Of a stretch of DNA of 64,000 nucleotides, positions 23,317 through 33,379 are shown piece after piece. The stretch is from Pyricularia pennisetigena (taxonomy: Eukaryota > Ascomycota > Sordariomycetes > Magnaporthales > Pyriculariaceae). How positions within the stretch are numbered: the first letter of the stretch is position 1; each line of letters begins with the position of its first letter. Made by a program: the position numbers and the translations under genes. A model generated the notes under the pieces. That model was not told the origin of the DNA. It ran no database searches and was given only the letters and a program-made list of their open reading frames with translations. The stretch is from NCBI RefSeq assembly GCF_004337985.1, contig NC_043742.1, forward strand, positions 7,729,136 to 7,793,135. The letters run 5' to 3'.

Positions 23317-24126
23317 ACTTTCCCTTCGTATATAGCCGTATACCTATCTAAATGGCAGAAATTCCCGGCCAATAAAGTTGACACGAGACAAACAGATCCC
23401 GCTAATATAGTATTTGTCGCATTGCAAGCCTCGGCGGCAGAGCCAACAAATGTGCCATGCGACGTGGCATGCGCAAATAACTACAACTTGCCATTTAGGT
23501 GGGTTGCTCACTGCAAGCTTAATTTCTATCTATCAATCCCTGTCGATAATACCTGTCCAAGCTGACAACAAAGGTGTGCTCTTGGCTGCTGTTAGCCTGG
23601 CCCCCATCCCCAATCCTCCTGAACCAAGGAAACGGCACAATTCCAGCTTGGCATTATGTCAACATAGAATTGTCATTTTAGGAATCGGATCATTCGATTA
23701 TATTATGCAGGCAGGCCGGGGTTTACCGCGCTTGATTGGCTTCTCGTTCGAGATTGCCGCCGCTCCGCCACCTGCGGCTTGCAGCTGTGGGTGATGCTCG
23801 GAACTGTTGATCTGACGTGATATTTTGGACTGGCTTTTGTTCGGGAAAAAGCAGCCGCTGCGGTGAACAAAACGGCAGCCCGTTCTGGTTCCGTCTTCAT
23901 TTTTATTTGATTGCATTCTCGATCTCTAGCGTTCTGCTCTTCAATTTGTGCCGGCATCAGGCCCTTTGGGAGACGCACGGTCGAGACGAGACAACCGCCT
24001 TCACCTATCGGGATTTCTTTGGATGTATCAGACAGGCAATTAATTTTTGTTACTGAGGCATCTGGGCTTGCAATCTTCTGAAACAAGCGCCAACCCCCTC
24101 ATACCTTGGCGATCCCGATTGTCGCA

Positions 24127-24546
24127 ATGGTCGCACCAAACCACCTGATGACCGTCATGATGCACCTCATCCTTGCACTATGCCTGCTCTTCACGTCTGG
24201 ATTATCGACGCCAATAACCACACAAGCAACAACATTGCAATCGCGATCATCGCTGGGATCCTGGCTGCAAGTTGGCAAAAAGACAGGTGAGCATAACGTG
24301 TTTGCACTCGCAATGTTCCGCAGATTTGCACACTGACACTGCCGACGGAAAATTCTAGCCGATGGATGTTCCCTCACGAGACAGTGCCCGTCGTGCAGGT
24401 CGGTCGGATTCGAGGGCATGGTACAGTGCTGCTGGCCGAACGGAAAGGGCTACGGGTCGCCGTTTGACGAGCCCGGTTTCTGTCTCTGCGCGCCGGTCGA
24501 CAGATGGGATTACTCCATGTGCAGCGGGGGTTACTGGACCAGTTGA
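24127..24546 (+). CDS. Small secreted Cys-rich protein (effector-like)
   Basis: Found only by splicing: exons 24127-24286 and 24359-24546 join across a 72-bp intron (GTGAGC, CTGAC branch site, TAG) to 115 aa. The N-terminus has a strong signal peptide core (MMHLILALCLLFTSGLSTP); a start at 24148 would place it more tightly at the N-terminus. The mature region contains eight Cys spaced C-x5-C-x2-C-x10-C-C-x16-C-x1-C-x10-C. It begins GCSLTRQCPSCRSVGFEGM and ends WDYSMCSGGYWTS. I recognise no named family. Size, secretion and Cys density match candidate effectors or antimicrobial-type secreted proteins of plant-associated fungi. It converges on another secreted protein gene 257 bp downstream and sits beside a repeat-bearing region. 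Confidence 0.68.
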
Positions 24547-24803
24547 TATAGGCATGGGGTTGGGTGTTTGAGGAGGAAAGGAATGGTACTGCTATAATGA
24601 GGATGATAAGATACAAGGAAGAGACACGGATTCTTTCCGTCATGTCGTTGACTCTGACGGTCACGGCGACAAAGGGCACAGGATACATAAAGACCTCGAT
24701 GCCACTAATGCTCAACATCATTTGCAGCAAAACACCACGCTATAGCCCATGAAAAATCCCACCACACCAAGGAAAAAGATCAAACATCCGAGCGACAGCG
24801 ACC

Positions 24804-25532
24804 TCATGCGATGGCAGTCATCTCGTCAGGAGAATGCACGATATTTGCCGACTTGCACTCGACCCTGCGATCCGAATAGGGCAGGCCGCTTCCGATAGTC
24901 CAGTTTGGGTTCTGGTAAAAGTCCTGGGTGCAGTCGAGGGTGAGGTTGATGAAGCCAAAGGCCGAAAAGGTTACACTATTCATCACGCGGTCCAAGTCAG
25001 CGGACTGCTCATGCATCGGGAGGCTACACAGACGCCTAGACATCCAAAAAAAAAAAGCTTACGGCCACCCGTCCTCCGCATCACGACACGTCCAAGTCTG
25101 ATTGACGCGCAACCAATTCGCGGCCCTGTTGAACTCAAACGTCGCCTCGCCGCCCGTGCCGCCGCCCGCGATGGCGCCGGCGGGCAGGTCGCAGCGGTAC
25201 GTCTGGTCGCCGTAGAAGAAGTCGGTGAGGCGCGAGCTGGTGGCGGCGCACCTGGAGACGGACGGGGCGAGCGCCTCGGTCGCGAGGTTGAACTCGACCG
25301 AGCCCCACGCGTTCTGGTGCGACGGCGTGCGGTAGGTCCAGCTCCCGCGGTACACGAGGTCGGCGACCGTCCACTTTGGCGGCGACCACGACGAGGCCAG
25401 GCAGCCGACGGCCGTGCTGTCGTTGACCACGCGCGGGTGCGGGTCGCGGCCTGTCGGGCGGCCCGGGACGGGGTTGCTGGTTGCTAGGAGGGGGAGGGTC
25501 GCGAGGAGGACGGTGGTGAGTGTGGAGGGCAT
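24804..25532 (-). CDS. Secreted protein, possibly Alt a 1-like fold
   Basis: Exons 25532-25063 and 24975-24804 join to 213 aa across an 87-bp intron (GTAAGC, CTGAC branch site, TAG). A nearer AG would give a 26-bp intron, too short to accept. The signal peptide is MPSTLTTVLLATLPLLATSN. The mature protein has six Cys and several N-glycosylation sequons. Segments such as WGSVEFNL, RCAATSSRLTDFFYGDQTYRC and FEFNRAANWLRVNQTWTC follow the spacing of the Alternaria Alt a 1 (AA1-like) beta-barrel family, but this resemblance is from memory and weak. Function unknown; probably extracellular. Confidence 0.72.
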
Positions 25533-27183
25533 TTTGATAGTGGAAGGGGGAAGGGAATGATTAGGATTAGGATTGTGCTGGTGAACAAAGGATAGTCTTT
25601 TTGGCCGAATTAGGGTTTAGGCGTAGTTTTTATGGTTGAGCGACTTCAATTCGGGCAATCAAGACATTTCAAGCGATGATGGCGTCTGCCTTATAGATGT
25701 CTCCTTGAGCGGACGCGATGGACGGAAAAAAAAGAAAAAACGGTGAGAATGTGGTGTGATGCAATCCAAAAGCTGAACGGCTGCAAACCGCGTGATCCCT
25801 CCCTCACCCAACGCAAGCTCGTAATATGCAATGTGCAAAATTTCAATTGACCGAAAAAAGGTCTCGTGTTGCAGAGACAAGTTTTGTCCCTGTTCAGCAG
25901 CTAGATCAGTCGTCAGAGGTATATACAGGTGGCCCAATCAGGCAATCCTTCGTTGAGCAAGCGCAATCACATCGTCGACTCCAGCTTGCCATGCCAAGAC
26001 CTCGTATTCTGGTCAAAACTGCATCGGCAAAGCGGCAGAAGATCTATCAGTATACATATTCCAAGGCCAGGTGCCTGTTTGAACGAAACCACAGCTGAAA
26101 GAAACACGGGCCGACAAACACTGCATTCCTGCTCGGCCCGTGTTCAATCAGTTGCTAGATTTCCAAGACATCGACAGAGGGAAGATTATAGGACCTGGCT
26201 GCTTCACCTTTACTCGTCAGCCTCTTTGTTTTTTTATTCTTCCAGATGGTGACACTGCAGACCGTGTGAGCTGGGTCTTGTCGTATACGCGCTGGTTGTA
26301 TCGCATCTAGGCCACGTAAACTGACGGCAGTCCCTGCTGTGTTACAGTCGTACCGCATGGGGGTGCCATTTTTGGGAGGCAGGGACTTGCGGTTTCGGAA
26401 CGTTTTGTTCCTGAAGCGAAAGCCAAGATCCAAAAGAAGATGGAGGTGTGATTTTATACCCAAGGTAGTATTCTTCCGGGCGGAATACGTCCCGTGTGGT
26501 AACGACAGGGCAAGTTTGTACAGTGAAAAATGACAATGACAAGACCATATATCGTTTCCCAGTCGCCCGAGTTGATTTGGGCCGTGGCAGGGCAGTTCTT
26601 GGGGGGTAGAATGCACCCACGGAACGGTTTGCACTCGCCTGTGCACCTCCGTTCTGCATGGACGTTGCACATAAACAATTGGATCGCGTTTTCGCGCGAG
26701 GACAAGCTTGAGTTGGAACATTCGAGCGCAGCTTTCCATCAAAGTAATATCGTCATTGTTCAGATAGCTAACTTGACGATTAAAGACAGGCGGAAAACCA
26801 AAGATGCCCATGGAACAATACGATCTACCTTGGCCTAGCTCGTGCATGCCTTTTGTGGAATTATTTGGTCCGTCTTTAGCAGCTGTCCTCCCAAAAAGAT
26901 GAATCCAGAAAGACCTACCACATCGCTTGCTGCAACATATGTTTTGTTTGAGAGATAAGGAAAGAGTACAGCAGAATTCAAACCAAGTCTCCAACCAACC
27001 CTCCACCATCATCGCCATCCAGCCAGATTCTGATTCCCGCACGCCTTTGCCCAGAACCTCCCATCAGTCAGTATGCCCGTGGCACTCTAACCACCTAAGA
27101 CAGCCAGCAGCCTTTCATGGATATCATATATCGCTATCCCGCCATCTCAGTCATTGCCTTCGCCTCCTGTTGTCCAAGAGACC
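25533..27183. other. Intergenic region, no supported gene
   Basis: About 1.65 kb. A 295-codon open frame on the minus strand (26155-27042) and several shorter ones overlap here, but none has codon bias, a domain or a signal peptide. The last few hundred bases precede the RBR ligase gene. Confidence 0.5.
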
Positions 27184-29638
27184 ATGTCAGACTCGGAAGA
27201 AAAACAATTCCACGCCGACGGCCGTCCTATCGGTCATGAATACTGCGTCATTTGCTTGGATCCCTTCGATGCCGAAACCGACCTTGTCCACCTCCCCTGC
27301 GAGCACTATTGCTGCCATGATTGCCGAGCAGATGCCATCAGGCATGCCCTTGCCCCGGATGGCAACTTTCCACCAAAATGCTGCGGCCAGCCCTTTCACG
27401 AACACCAGTACTCAGACTTTATCACTGAACCGGAGCTCCGACAAGCCAAAGAGAGACTGGCCGAAAGGGAGGCAAAAGATCCCATCTTTTGCTACCACCC
27501 AGATTGCGGCAGCTTTATACGTGATCGGGTATCCGGGGATGGATCCGGCACTTTGGCGTGGTGCTATAAATGCATGCTCTTCAGCTGTGCGGGCTGCAGC
27601 CGCTTTCCACATGTTGGCTCCAAGTGCCTGCCACCGAGCTGGGAGCAAGATGAAGAGATGAAAAAGTACATTGCAACTGAAAAGTTGAAGCAGTGCCCTG
27701 GTTGTAAATTTGTTTACAAGCGAGAAGAAGGATGCAGACACATGGGTGAGCACCGCTTATGATGACGGACCGACGATGAGATACTGCAACTGACACGATC
27801 TAGTGTGCCCCCGTTGCAAAACCGAGTTTTGTTGGTCTTGTGGCGCCATCTAGGGCAAATGCGCATGCAGCCAAAAAGATATCGCTGAGCTGCGTGAGAT
27901 CAACGATGCTCTGGAAACTATTACCCATGCAGAATCCCCAGCCGTGAGCCCGACAGCCCTCCGCAGGGCTGTGCGGGTAGTCGAGGGTTTGTTTCCCACG
28001 TCTGAAGAAAGTGAAGAAAGTGAAGAGAGTGAAAGGAGCGAAAAGAGTGAAAAGAGTGAAGAGAGTGAAAAGAGTGAAAAGAGCGAGAGCTCCGACGATT
28101 CTGATTCAGACTCATCTACGCGAAGGCTATTGTTCCAGGACAGGGTCAACACCAATAATCCCCAGTCCCAGAACGGGGGTCTTGGACCGGAGGAAACTCG
28201 AGTGCTGTATGCTTCTATACTAGCTCGTACCACCAGAAGGCGTTTGCCCCCAGACCTTAGGACACCCAAGGAGCCCGAAACGGGCCAAGATGGAGTGATG
28301 CCAAAGCCTACTCATAATCCTGCCCAAGACCTAATGGGTACCAGCACAGGCAGGGACGCTGCACGGGGGAACCCTGGATATTACCGACCGCACATGGAGC
28401 AAGCAGTAACACAAGACCATCTCAACTCTCTAGGCACAGCATGGAATGACCTTGGGACCACATATACTTTCCATCATAGAGCAGCACAGTCCGGATCGAG
28501 TGAGCCATGGTATCCCAACCCATTCACAGATCAGAGATATCGCAGTATGCTCGGACAATACAGCGAGGCTGATAACGTTGGAATGTTTGGTGGAACACTT
28601 GATTCGGGAGTGGGAGGTTTTGGGTTTCAGTCGCGAGTGCAAGTACAACAACAGGGCCAAATGCTGCCGCATCAAGTGCAGCCACATCAAGTGGAGCCAC
28701 ATCAAGTGCAGCCGCATCAAGTGCTGCCGCATCAAGTGCAATTCCAGACAAATTCGGTCTACGGAGGGATTGCGCATCCGGCGTTTCAATCACACCCTGA
28801 CCTTGTGGGATCTAGTCGCGGACAAAGAAGAACCGACGAAGGCAGCCAATACTCGCGCAAGCGGTCTGCAAGGGAGTTGAGTGATTACGACTCGTCCCCT
28901 TTTGCACCTGATGGCAGACCCAGCAAAACAATTCGCAGTCAGCCAAGCCTTGATCACTCCGGGGACATGGACTTTGAGTGGGATACGGACTTTGCGAGGC
29001 ATCCTCAACAGATGGTGCCCACCGGGATGCCAGGGACACATGCTAGAGTGCTTGGACCCGAGATACGCTCGACAGATTGGAGATCTCGACATATTTTAGA
29101 GAACCGCCAGTTTGCTTTGACGGCATTAGCCGACACGCAGCAGCACCTCACAGGGAATACTTATATGAACCATGCGCATCCTTGGCCAGAATACTTTCCA
29201 GCTGCAAGTCTTGGTCAGAGTGCGACACTAGTCTCATCCCTGCCCCCACTTCGACCTACCCCCTATACAAATCAGCCATGGGGACCAGAGAGGCGTTTTC
29301 AGCAGCAAACGCCCAGCCAAGGATTCAATAATGGCTTTGAATTCCAAGCGCCGAGTCCAGGCAGTCAGGGTATGGGAGAAATTGCGCAAGGATTTGGTCA
29401 GATGCGACTGCAAAGCGCACCTCCGCAGCGAAACCAGGAGAACATTCCACCTTGGTATCAGCAGAGAGTCGTCGTGGCTCATCCCGACCCAAGTACCCAC
29501 GCTCATCCCCTGCCGGCGAATTTCTTTGGCAGTCCTGACATTAGCCCCTGGAGAAGCCGAAGAGGTGGCCGCGGACGTAGCCGTGGGAACGGTGCAGCAC
29601 CCAACAGTCACAACAGGCGGGATGAACCATTGGGGTAA
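27184..29638 (+). CDS. RBR-type E3 ubiquitin ligase with in-frame TAG
   Basis: Exons 27184-27745 and 27804-29638, joined across a 58-bp intron, read as 798 codons with a single TAG at codon 204 (27851-27853). Up to the stop the protein shows RING1 (CVICLDPF...LPCEHYCCHDC), an IBR-like Cys/His region (CYHPDCGSF, CYKCMLFSCAGC) and RING2 (CPGCKFVY, EGCRHMVCPRCKTEFCWSCGAI). The Cys in GCRHM (~residue 184) is the position of the RBR catalytic Cys. Past the stop the frame continues GKCACSQKDIAELREIN, the expected end of RING2, then stays open for about 590 codons of disordered sequence. TGG to TAG is the simplest explanation. RBR ligases form a thioester before ubiquitin transfer (family knowledge). 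The start is the ATG at 27184 (ACCATGTC). If the stop is real, the product is 203 aa and lacks the last zinc ligands. Confidence 0.75.
28003..28110 (+). repeat. Acidic/Lys Ser-Glu repeat in the RBR frame
   Basis: A 9-base-unit tandem tract (variants of AGTGAAGAA and AGTGAAAAG) encoding repeated SEE and SEK triplets. It forms a highly charged low-complexity segment followed by a DSDSDSS acidic patch. Confidence 0.8.
28666..28745 (+). repeat. PHQV pentapeptide tandem repeat
   Basis: A 15-bp unit (GCCGCATCAAGTGCA-type) is repeated five times, encoding PHQVQ/E/L pentapeptides. It lies in frame within the distal open frame of the RBR gene. Repeat number may vary between strains. Confidence 0.8.
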
Positions 29639-30464
29639 GGCTTCGGAACAAGACTTTGAGGGTTTGGGTGCCCGATAGACATAACATTGATAGTTGGCAC
29701 GGTACACGGGATCAGCGTTGTTTGCGTTTCTGGGGGGGCACGGCATGTCTTGTTTGACTGATGATAGAGCGTCTATCTTGGATGGGAAAATGGATAGAAA
29801 GATAATACAGCGATATGAAGTTGCTTCTTCGAACTGTCTATCTCTACAGCTTTGAGTACAATGGTTTTCATACGTGTTATTTTTGGAAAAGATTTCGTTT
29901 ACATGTGTCACGTGTAAAGAATTTCTTGCCCGGCAACTTGATCCGATCCCTATTACTTTCGTCTTTGAACAAATGCGACGGAACGGGTGTGACGGCCAAG
30001 ATCATTGTCAGGGTTGAACGAACGTAGGCGTGAACCTCTACACTGCCCCGTCTTTTGTGGCACGTTCTTTCATGAGGTCAGGCTAGCAATGCAGCTTTTT
30101 CACCGGATGCACCAGTTACTTTTGCAGTTTTTGAGACGTGGTTGACCACAGAGGCTGGGTTGCGTCACTCGCAGGGTTGTGCTCTAGTACGGAAGCAGGG
30201 ACAGCCTGAAAGTGAATGCAGATGTGATCATGTGAAATGCTATAAGAGCTGCACATGTCGGACATGAGCGGTGAATGCTGTCGGTTGCATCACAAAACAT
30301 GACCGGTTGGATTTACCCCTGAGCACATTTAAAACAATACGGCATATATAGGCAAAGGTAACCGATTTCATCAAAAAAAAAAAAAAAAAACTCGATCATC
30401 ACTGCATCAGACTACAAATTCCATCCAAAGACTCCGTCATCAGACCCAACACCACACCAGCAAA
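29639..30464. other. Intergenic region and phosphatase promoter
   Basis: About 825 bp without a supported gene. TATATA at 30345-30350 lies 115-120 bp before the phosphatase ATG, and an A-run of about 18 bases (30373-30390) follows in the probable 5' UTR. Confidence 0.5.
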
Positions 30465-31640
30465 ATGGTCAAGTTTGATCTCATCCGCCACGGCGAGTCC
30501 TGTTCCAACGTCTACTTTACGCAGGACGTAGCCACCGGCAACTTCACGGCCGGGCCGCACAAGGACCCCAACCCGGGCAATCTCGCAACCGGCACCATCT
30601 GCGTGCCTGGAGACCACTTCTTCGCGACCGTACTGACCCCCTACGGCGTGGCGCAGTGCGTGACGGAGCGCCGCCGCCTCGAGGACCCGGCCACGGCGTA
30701 CCCGGCCCACGAGGTCCGGGCCGTACTCTCGTCGCCGCTCGAGCGCGCCGTCGAGACGGCGATCCTGACGACGCCGTTCGCGGCGCTCAGGAACTGCGGC
30801 TGGACCGTCACGCTGGTGCCGCAGCTGCAGGAGGCCGTCAAGTACCAGTGCGACGTGTTCTCGTGCCGCGGGCTGCTGGAGACGCACGTCGAGCGCACGC
30901 GGAAGCTGTACGTGGCCATCCTGACCGCCGAGGGGAGGGGGGCGGACGCGGCGGCGTTGGCGGCCGTCCGCATCGGCCTGGACTGGACCGCCATGGACGT
31001 CGAGGCTGCGCCGCCCGGCGTGTCGAGAACGCGCGAGCTGGTGAACGAGTCGGCGGCCAGGCTCGAGGCGCGGGCGGCCGAGGCGAGGGGGTTCCTTGCC
31101 GCGCTGCCGACCGCCGGGCGGGACGACGCTCGGTACCTCGTCTTCACGCACGGGCAGATCACAGAGTACCTGCTCGACCTGCCGCTGTGCAGCCCGCCCA
31201 AGGCCAGGCTGATGGAGTTTGTGCTCGAGGGCCTCGCGCACGTCCCCAGGGTGCTCGAGGCGCCCAGTCTGAGACTCGGGCTGAGCGCAGGGGACGCCAG
31301 GGAAGACACGGAAGAGAGGATCGAGGAGGGCAGGGAAGCGTACAGGGTCCTGGAGAAGGTGGCTTGGATCAGGAAGATGGGCAGGGTTCCCGGCGGCGTG
31401 CCGCCCGTGTGTCTCGGCCACCCTGTTCCCGGCAAGGGTCAGTGGCCTGTTGGCGATTCCGGGCGCTTTCGCACGACGAGCCTGCCGAAGAACGAAGGGC
31501 TGCTCAAGAAGCTCGCCGCTGCTGCTGTGGAGGCTTCTCAAAGCTACGATCCGGCCAAGCATATGAAGAGTCTTTGGGGGCAGGGAGAGTATCCGGAAAT
31601 GATGCTGCAGAGGACTGTCGGTGCAGTAGCGAAGAAGTAG
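30465..31640 (+). CDS. Histidine phosphatase (phosphoglycerate mutase-like)
   Basis: Single-exon gene, 391 aa. The N-terminal FDLIRHGESCSN carries the RHG signature with the catalytic His (~residue 8). Later come SSPLERAVETA (the second conserved Arg region) and VFTHGQITEYLLD, with the second catalytic-site His (~residue 227). This places it in the branch 1 histidine phosphatase superfamily. The insert between RHG and SSPLERA is longer than in true phosphoglycerate mutases, so a phosphatase on a small metabolite or sugar phosphate is more likely than a glycolytic mutase. No signal peptide. The start is the first ATG after the A-rich leader (AAAATGGTC). Confidence 0.85.
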   Translation: MVKFDLIRHGESCSNVYFTQDVATGNFTAGPHKDPNPGNLATGTICVPGDHFFATVLTPYGVAQCVTERRRLEDPATAYPAHEVRAVLSSPLERAVETAILTTPFAALRNCGWTVTLVPQLQEAVKYQCDVFSCRGLLETHVERTRKLYVAILTAEGRGADAAALAAVRIGLDWTAMDVEAAPPGVSRTRELVNESAARLEARAAEARGFLAALPTAGRDDARYLVFTHGQITEYLLDLPLCSPPKARLMEFVLEGLAHVPRVLEAPSLRLGLSAGDAREDTEERIEEGREAYRVLEKVAWIRKMGRVPGGVPPVCLGHPVPGKGQWPVGDSGRFRTTSLPKNEGLLKKLAAAAVEASQSYDPAKHMKSLWGQGEYPEMMLQRTVGAVAKK

Positions 31641-33379
31641 GCTGGGCGCTTTTTGGTGGAGAAAGCGCAGCTATTGGGAGCTCAGCTCGTGAGAGGACGT
31701 TGGTTTAAAAATATGGCTGAAAAAAGTTTGTTGTATTTTTTTTCATGACTTTTAAAGATATTTAGTCATCGATGCATGCATATGTAAGGGGTTAGATCTC
31801 TCTTATCCATGACAGTAAGGATGCAAGCTTCCGAACTGTGTTGGGAACTTAGAACATATGATTTGATGCGTGCCGTCCATCTTTTGAAATTTTCAGCCGT
31901 CAGCCTGGCTGGGACGCTGTTTAGTGTGCAAATTACAAACAAAGACTCCTTTTACACAGGCAGCTGCAAATCAAAACAGCAAACAATCAATCATTTTGAC
32001 GTCTTTTATATCTACCTAGTCTGATTCTTGGAACAGACTCTTATTCCCGCTGACGTTTGAGCTCCTGTTCTTACGAGCTGGAAGATCAAATCCATTTGTA
32101 AAATCGCTTCATTCGCCACAGCAAAATGCCTGAGTTGTGAGTGTTTATTTCATCTTTCTGATGGGTGGTTTCAGATGTCAAACCCCTAAAGTCTAATATC
32201 ACCCTGTTCTTACTGAGATTGCAGCCACCAGTATTGATCCTTTGACGGTCTTACAGAGCCTTGTAGCGAAGCATTTGTAAAAGCAATTCTTCGCACGCAG
32301 TCGAAAGGCAAGCCCCCATGATGATGACCTGCAAACAATCCAATTTAACAGCACGATGCAGCCAGTCACCTTGAGCAGCATGTCTTCCACCACACCCACA
32401 TCCTGTTCGTCTGGGTGATTTCACTTGCCTGGGTGTTGCAGGCTTTTTTTGCCTCTAATATGGTTTGAAATCTCCAATCAAAACGTCGTTACCTGCGATC
32501 TCGCCTCTTTTTTTTTTTTTCTTTTAGTATAGTTTTCTTCAGAGACTGATTCGATAGACAGTGCCGTAGTAAAGGCTCCAAAAACAACATACCTGAAATT
32601 CGTACACCAGCTGCACAGTGATCGCGATTCATGCCCAATGCCAACGTCGCTGTTGGGTTTTGCGTTACCAACCTCAAAGTGGATTCAAAGATCGCTATGC
32701 GGCATCATCAAGAGCAAAAGTCACCCAGGGTGGTCGTTACCAATGTTCAACTCGGCAAGGTAATCGGCCGTTACGACGTCGACGGGGCCTTCTCAAAAGA
32801 GGCGGGACAGCGCAAGTGGCCCATTGCCTGTGCACCCACGAAAGTCGGCGACGATAGCGGGACGATCTGGACATGGACAGAGGGTATTTTGGGGCTGTGG
32901 TCTGTGGCCTGTGGTGTGCTGGCGGTGATGCCAAGGAAGTTAATTACGAAAAGAAAGAAATCATGGCAAAAGGGGCGTCCGTTTGTTATGTTTCAGTTGA
33001 CCAACAGATATCTACATGAAAGCTGAAGATCCTTTTGCAAACTACCGCAATGCCTCGTACAGAGTCAAAATCGGCGCCTGAGCTAGGTTTCGGGGGCCGA
33101 TGCCCGTTAAAGTGCTGAACAGCCTCCAATGTCAATGCAACATAGTGCTAGTCATATTGATCGGACACTGACGAGAGAAACTTTGTCTTTTCCCCGCCAA
33201 TTAATGCCTGACACTGTGATGATGTTTTTCTACTCCCGCGCGGCCCGATCCGTTCTCGGCTTTCATTAGATGTAATAAGAATTATCTAATAAATTCAACT
33301 GTTTATAACCTAGTCTAGGATATCAGTCAGCCAAACAAAAACTACAGGATTAACCTCAACTCGACGACAACATCACCAG
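31641..33379. other. Intergenic region, no supported gene
   Basis: About 1.7 kb, AT-rich, with a T-run near 32506-32524. A 131-codon frame at 32631-33026 has no domain and no codon bias. I see no supported gene. Confidence 0.5.

Larger units (their letters stand above)
20546..24126. other. Decayed, repeat-bearing region
   Basis: About 3.6 kb of AT-rich, mutation-scarred sequence. It holds the second copy of the tRNA-Leu duplication, one copy of the GC-rich dispersed repeat and a short CAAGT tandem array near 22006-22026. Open frames at 20496-20852 and 21023-21445 are short and show no recognisable domain. They could be remnants of old genes, but I cannot name them. Confidence 0.5.

Noticed and set aside
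25036..25062. A 26-27-bp intron in the 213-aa secreted protein
   Set aside because: In phase, but too short for a spliceosomal intron. The acceptor at 24976 gives 87 bp with a good branch site and is also in phase.
26454..26705. Cys-containing minus-strand frame (CTGECKPFRGCILPPKNC region)
   Set aside because: Interesting Cys spacing, but there is no signal peptide, no clean upstream exon and no codon bias. Too weak to call a secreted protein.
26155..27042. 295-codon open frame on the minus strand
   Set aside because: No domain, signal peptide or codon bias; amino-acid composition looks like random translation and shorter frames overlap it on both strands.
32631..33026. 131-codon plus-strand frame
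   Set aside because: No domain and no codon bias; flanked by AT-rich DNA without promoter or splice support.
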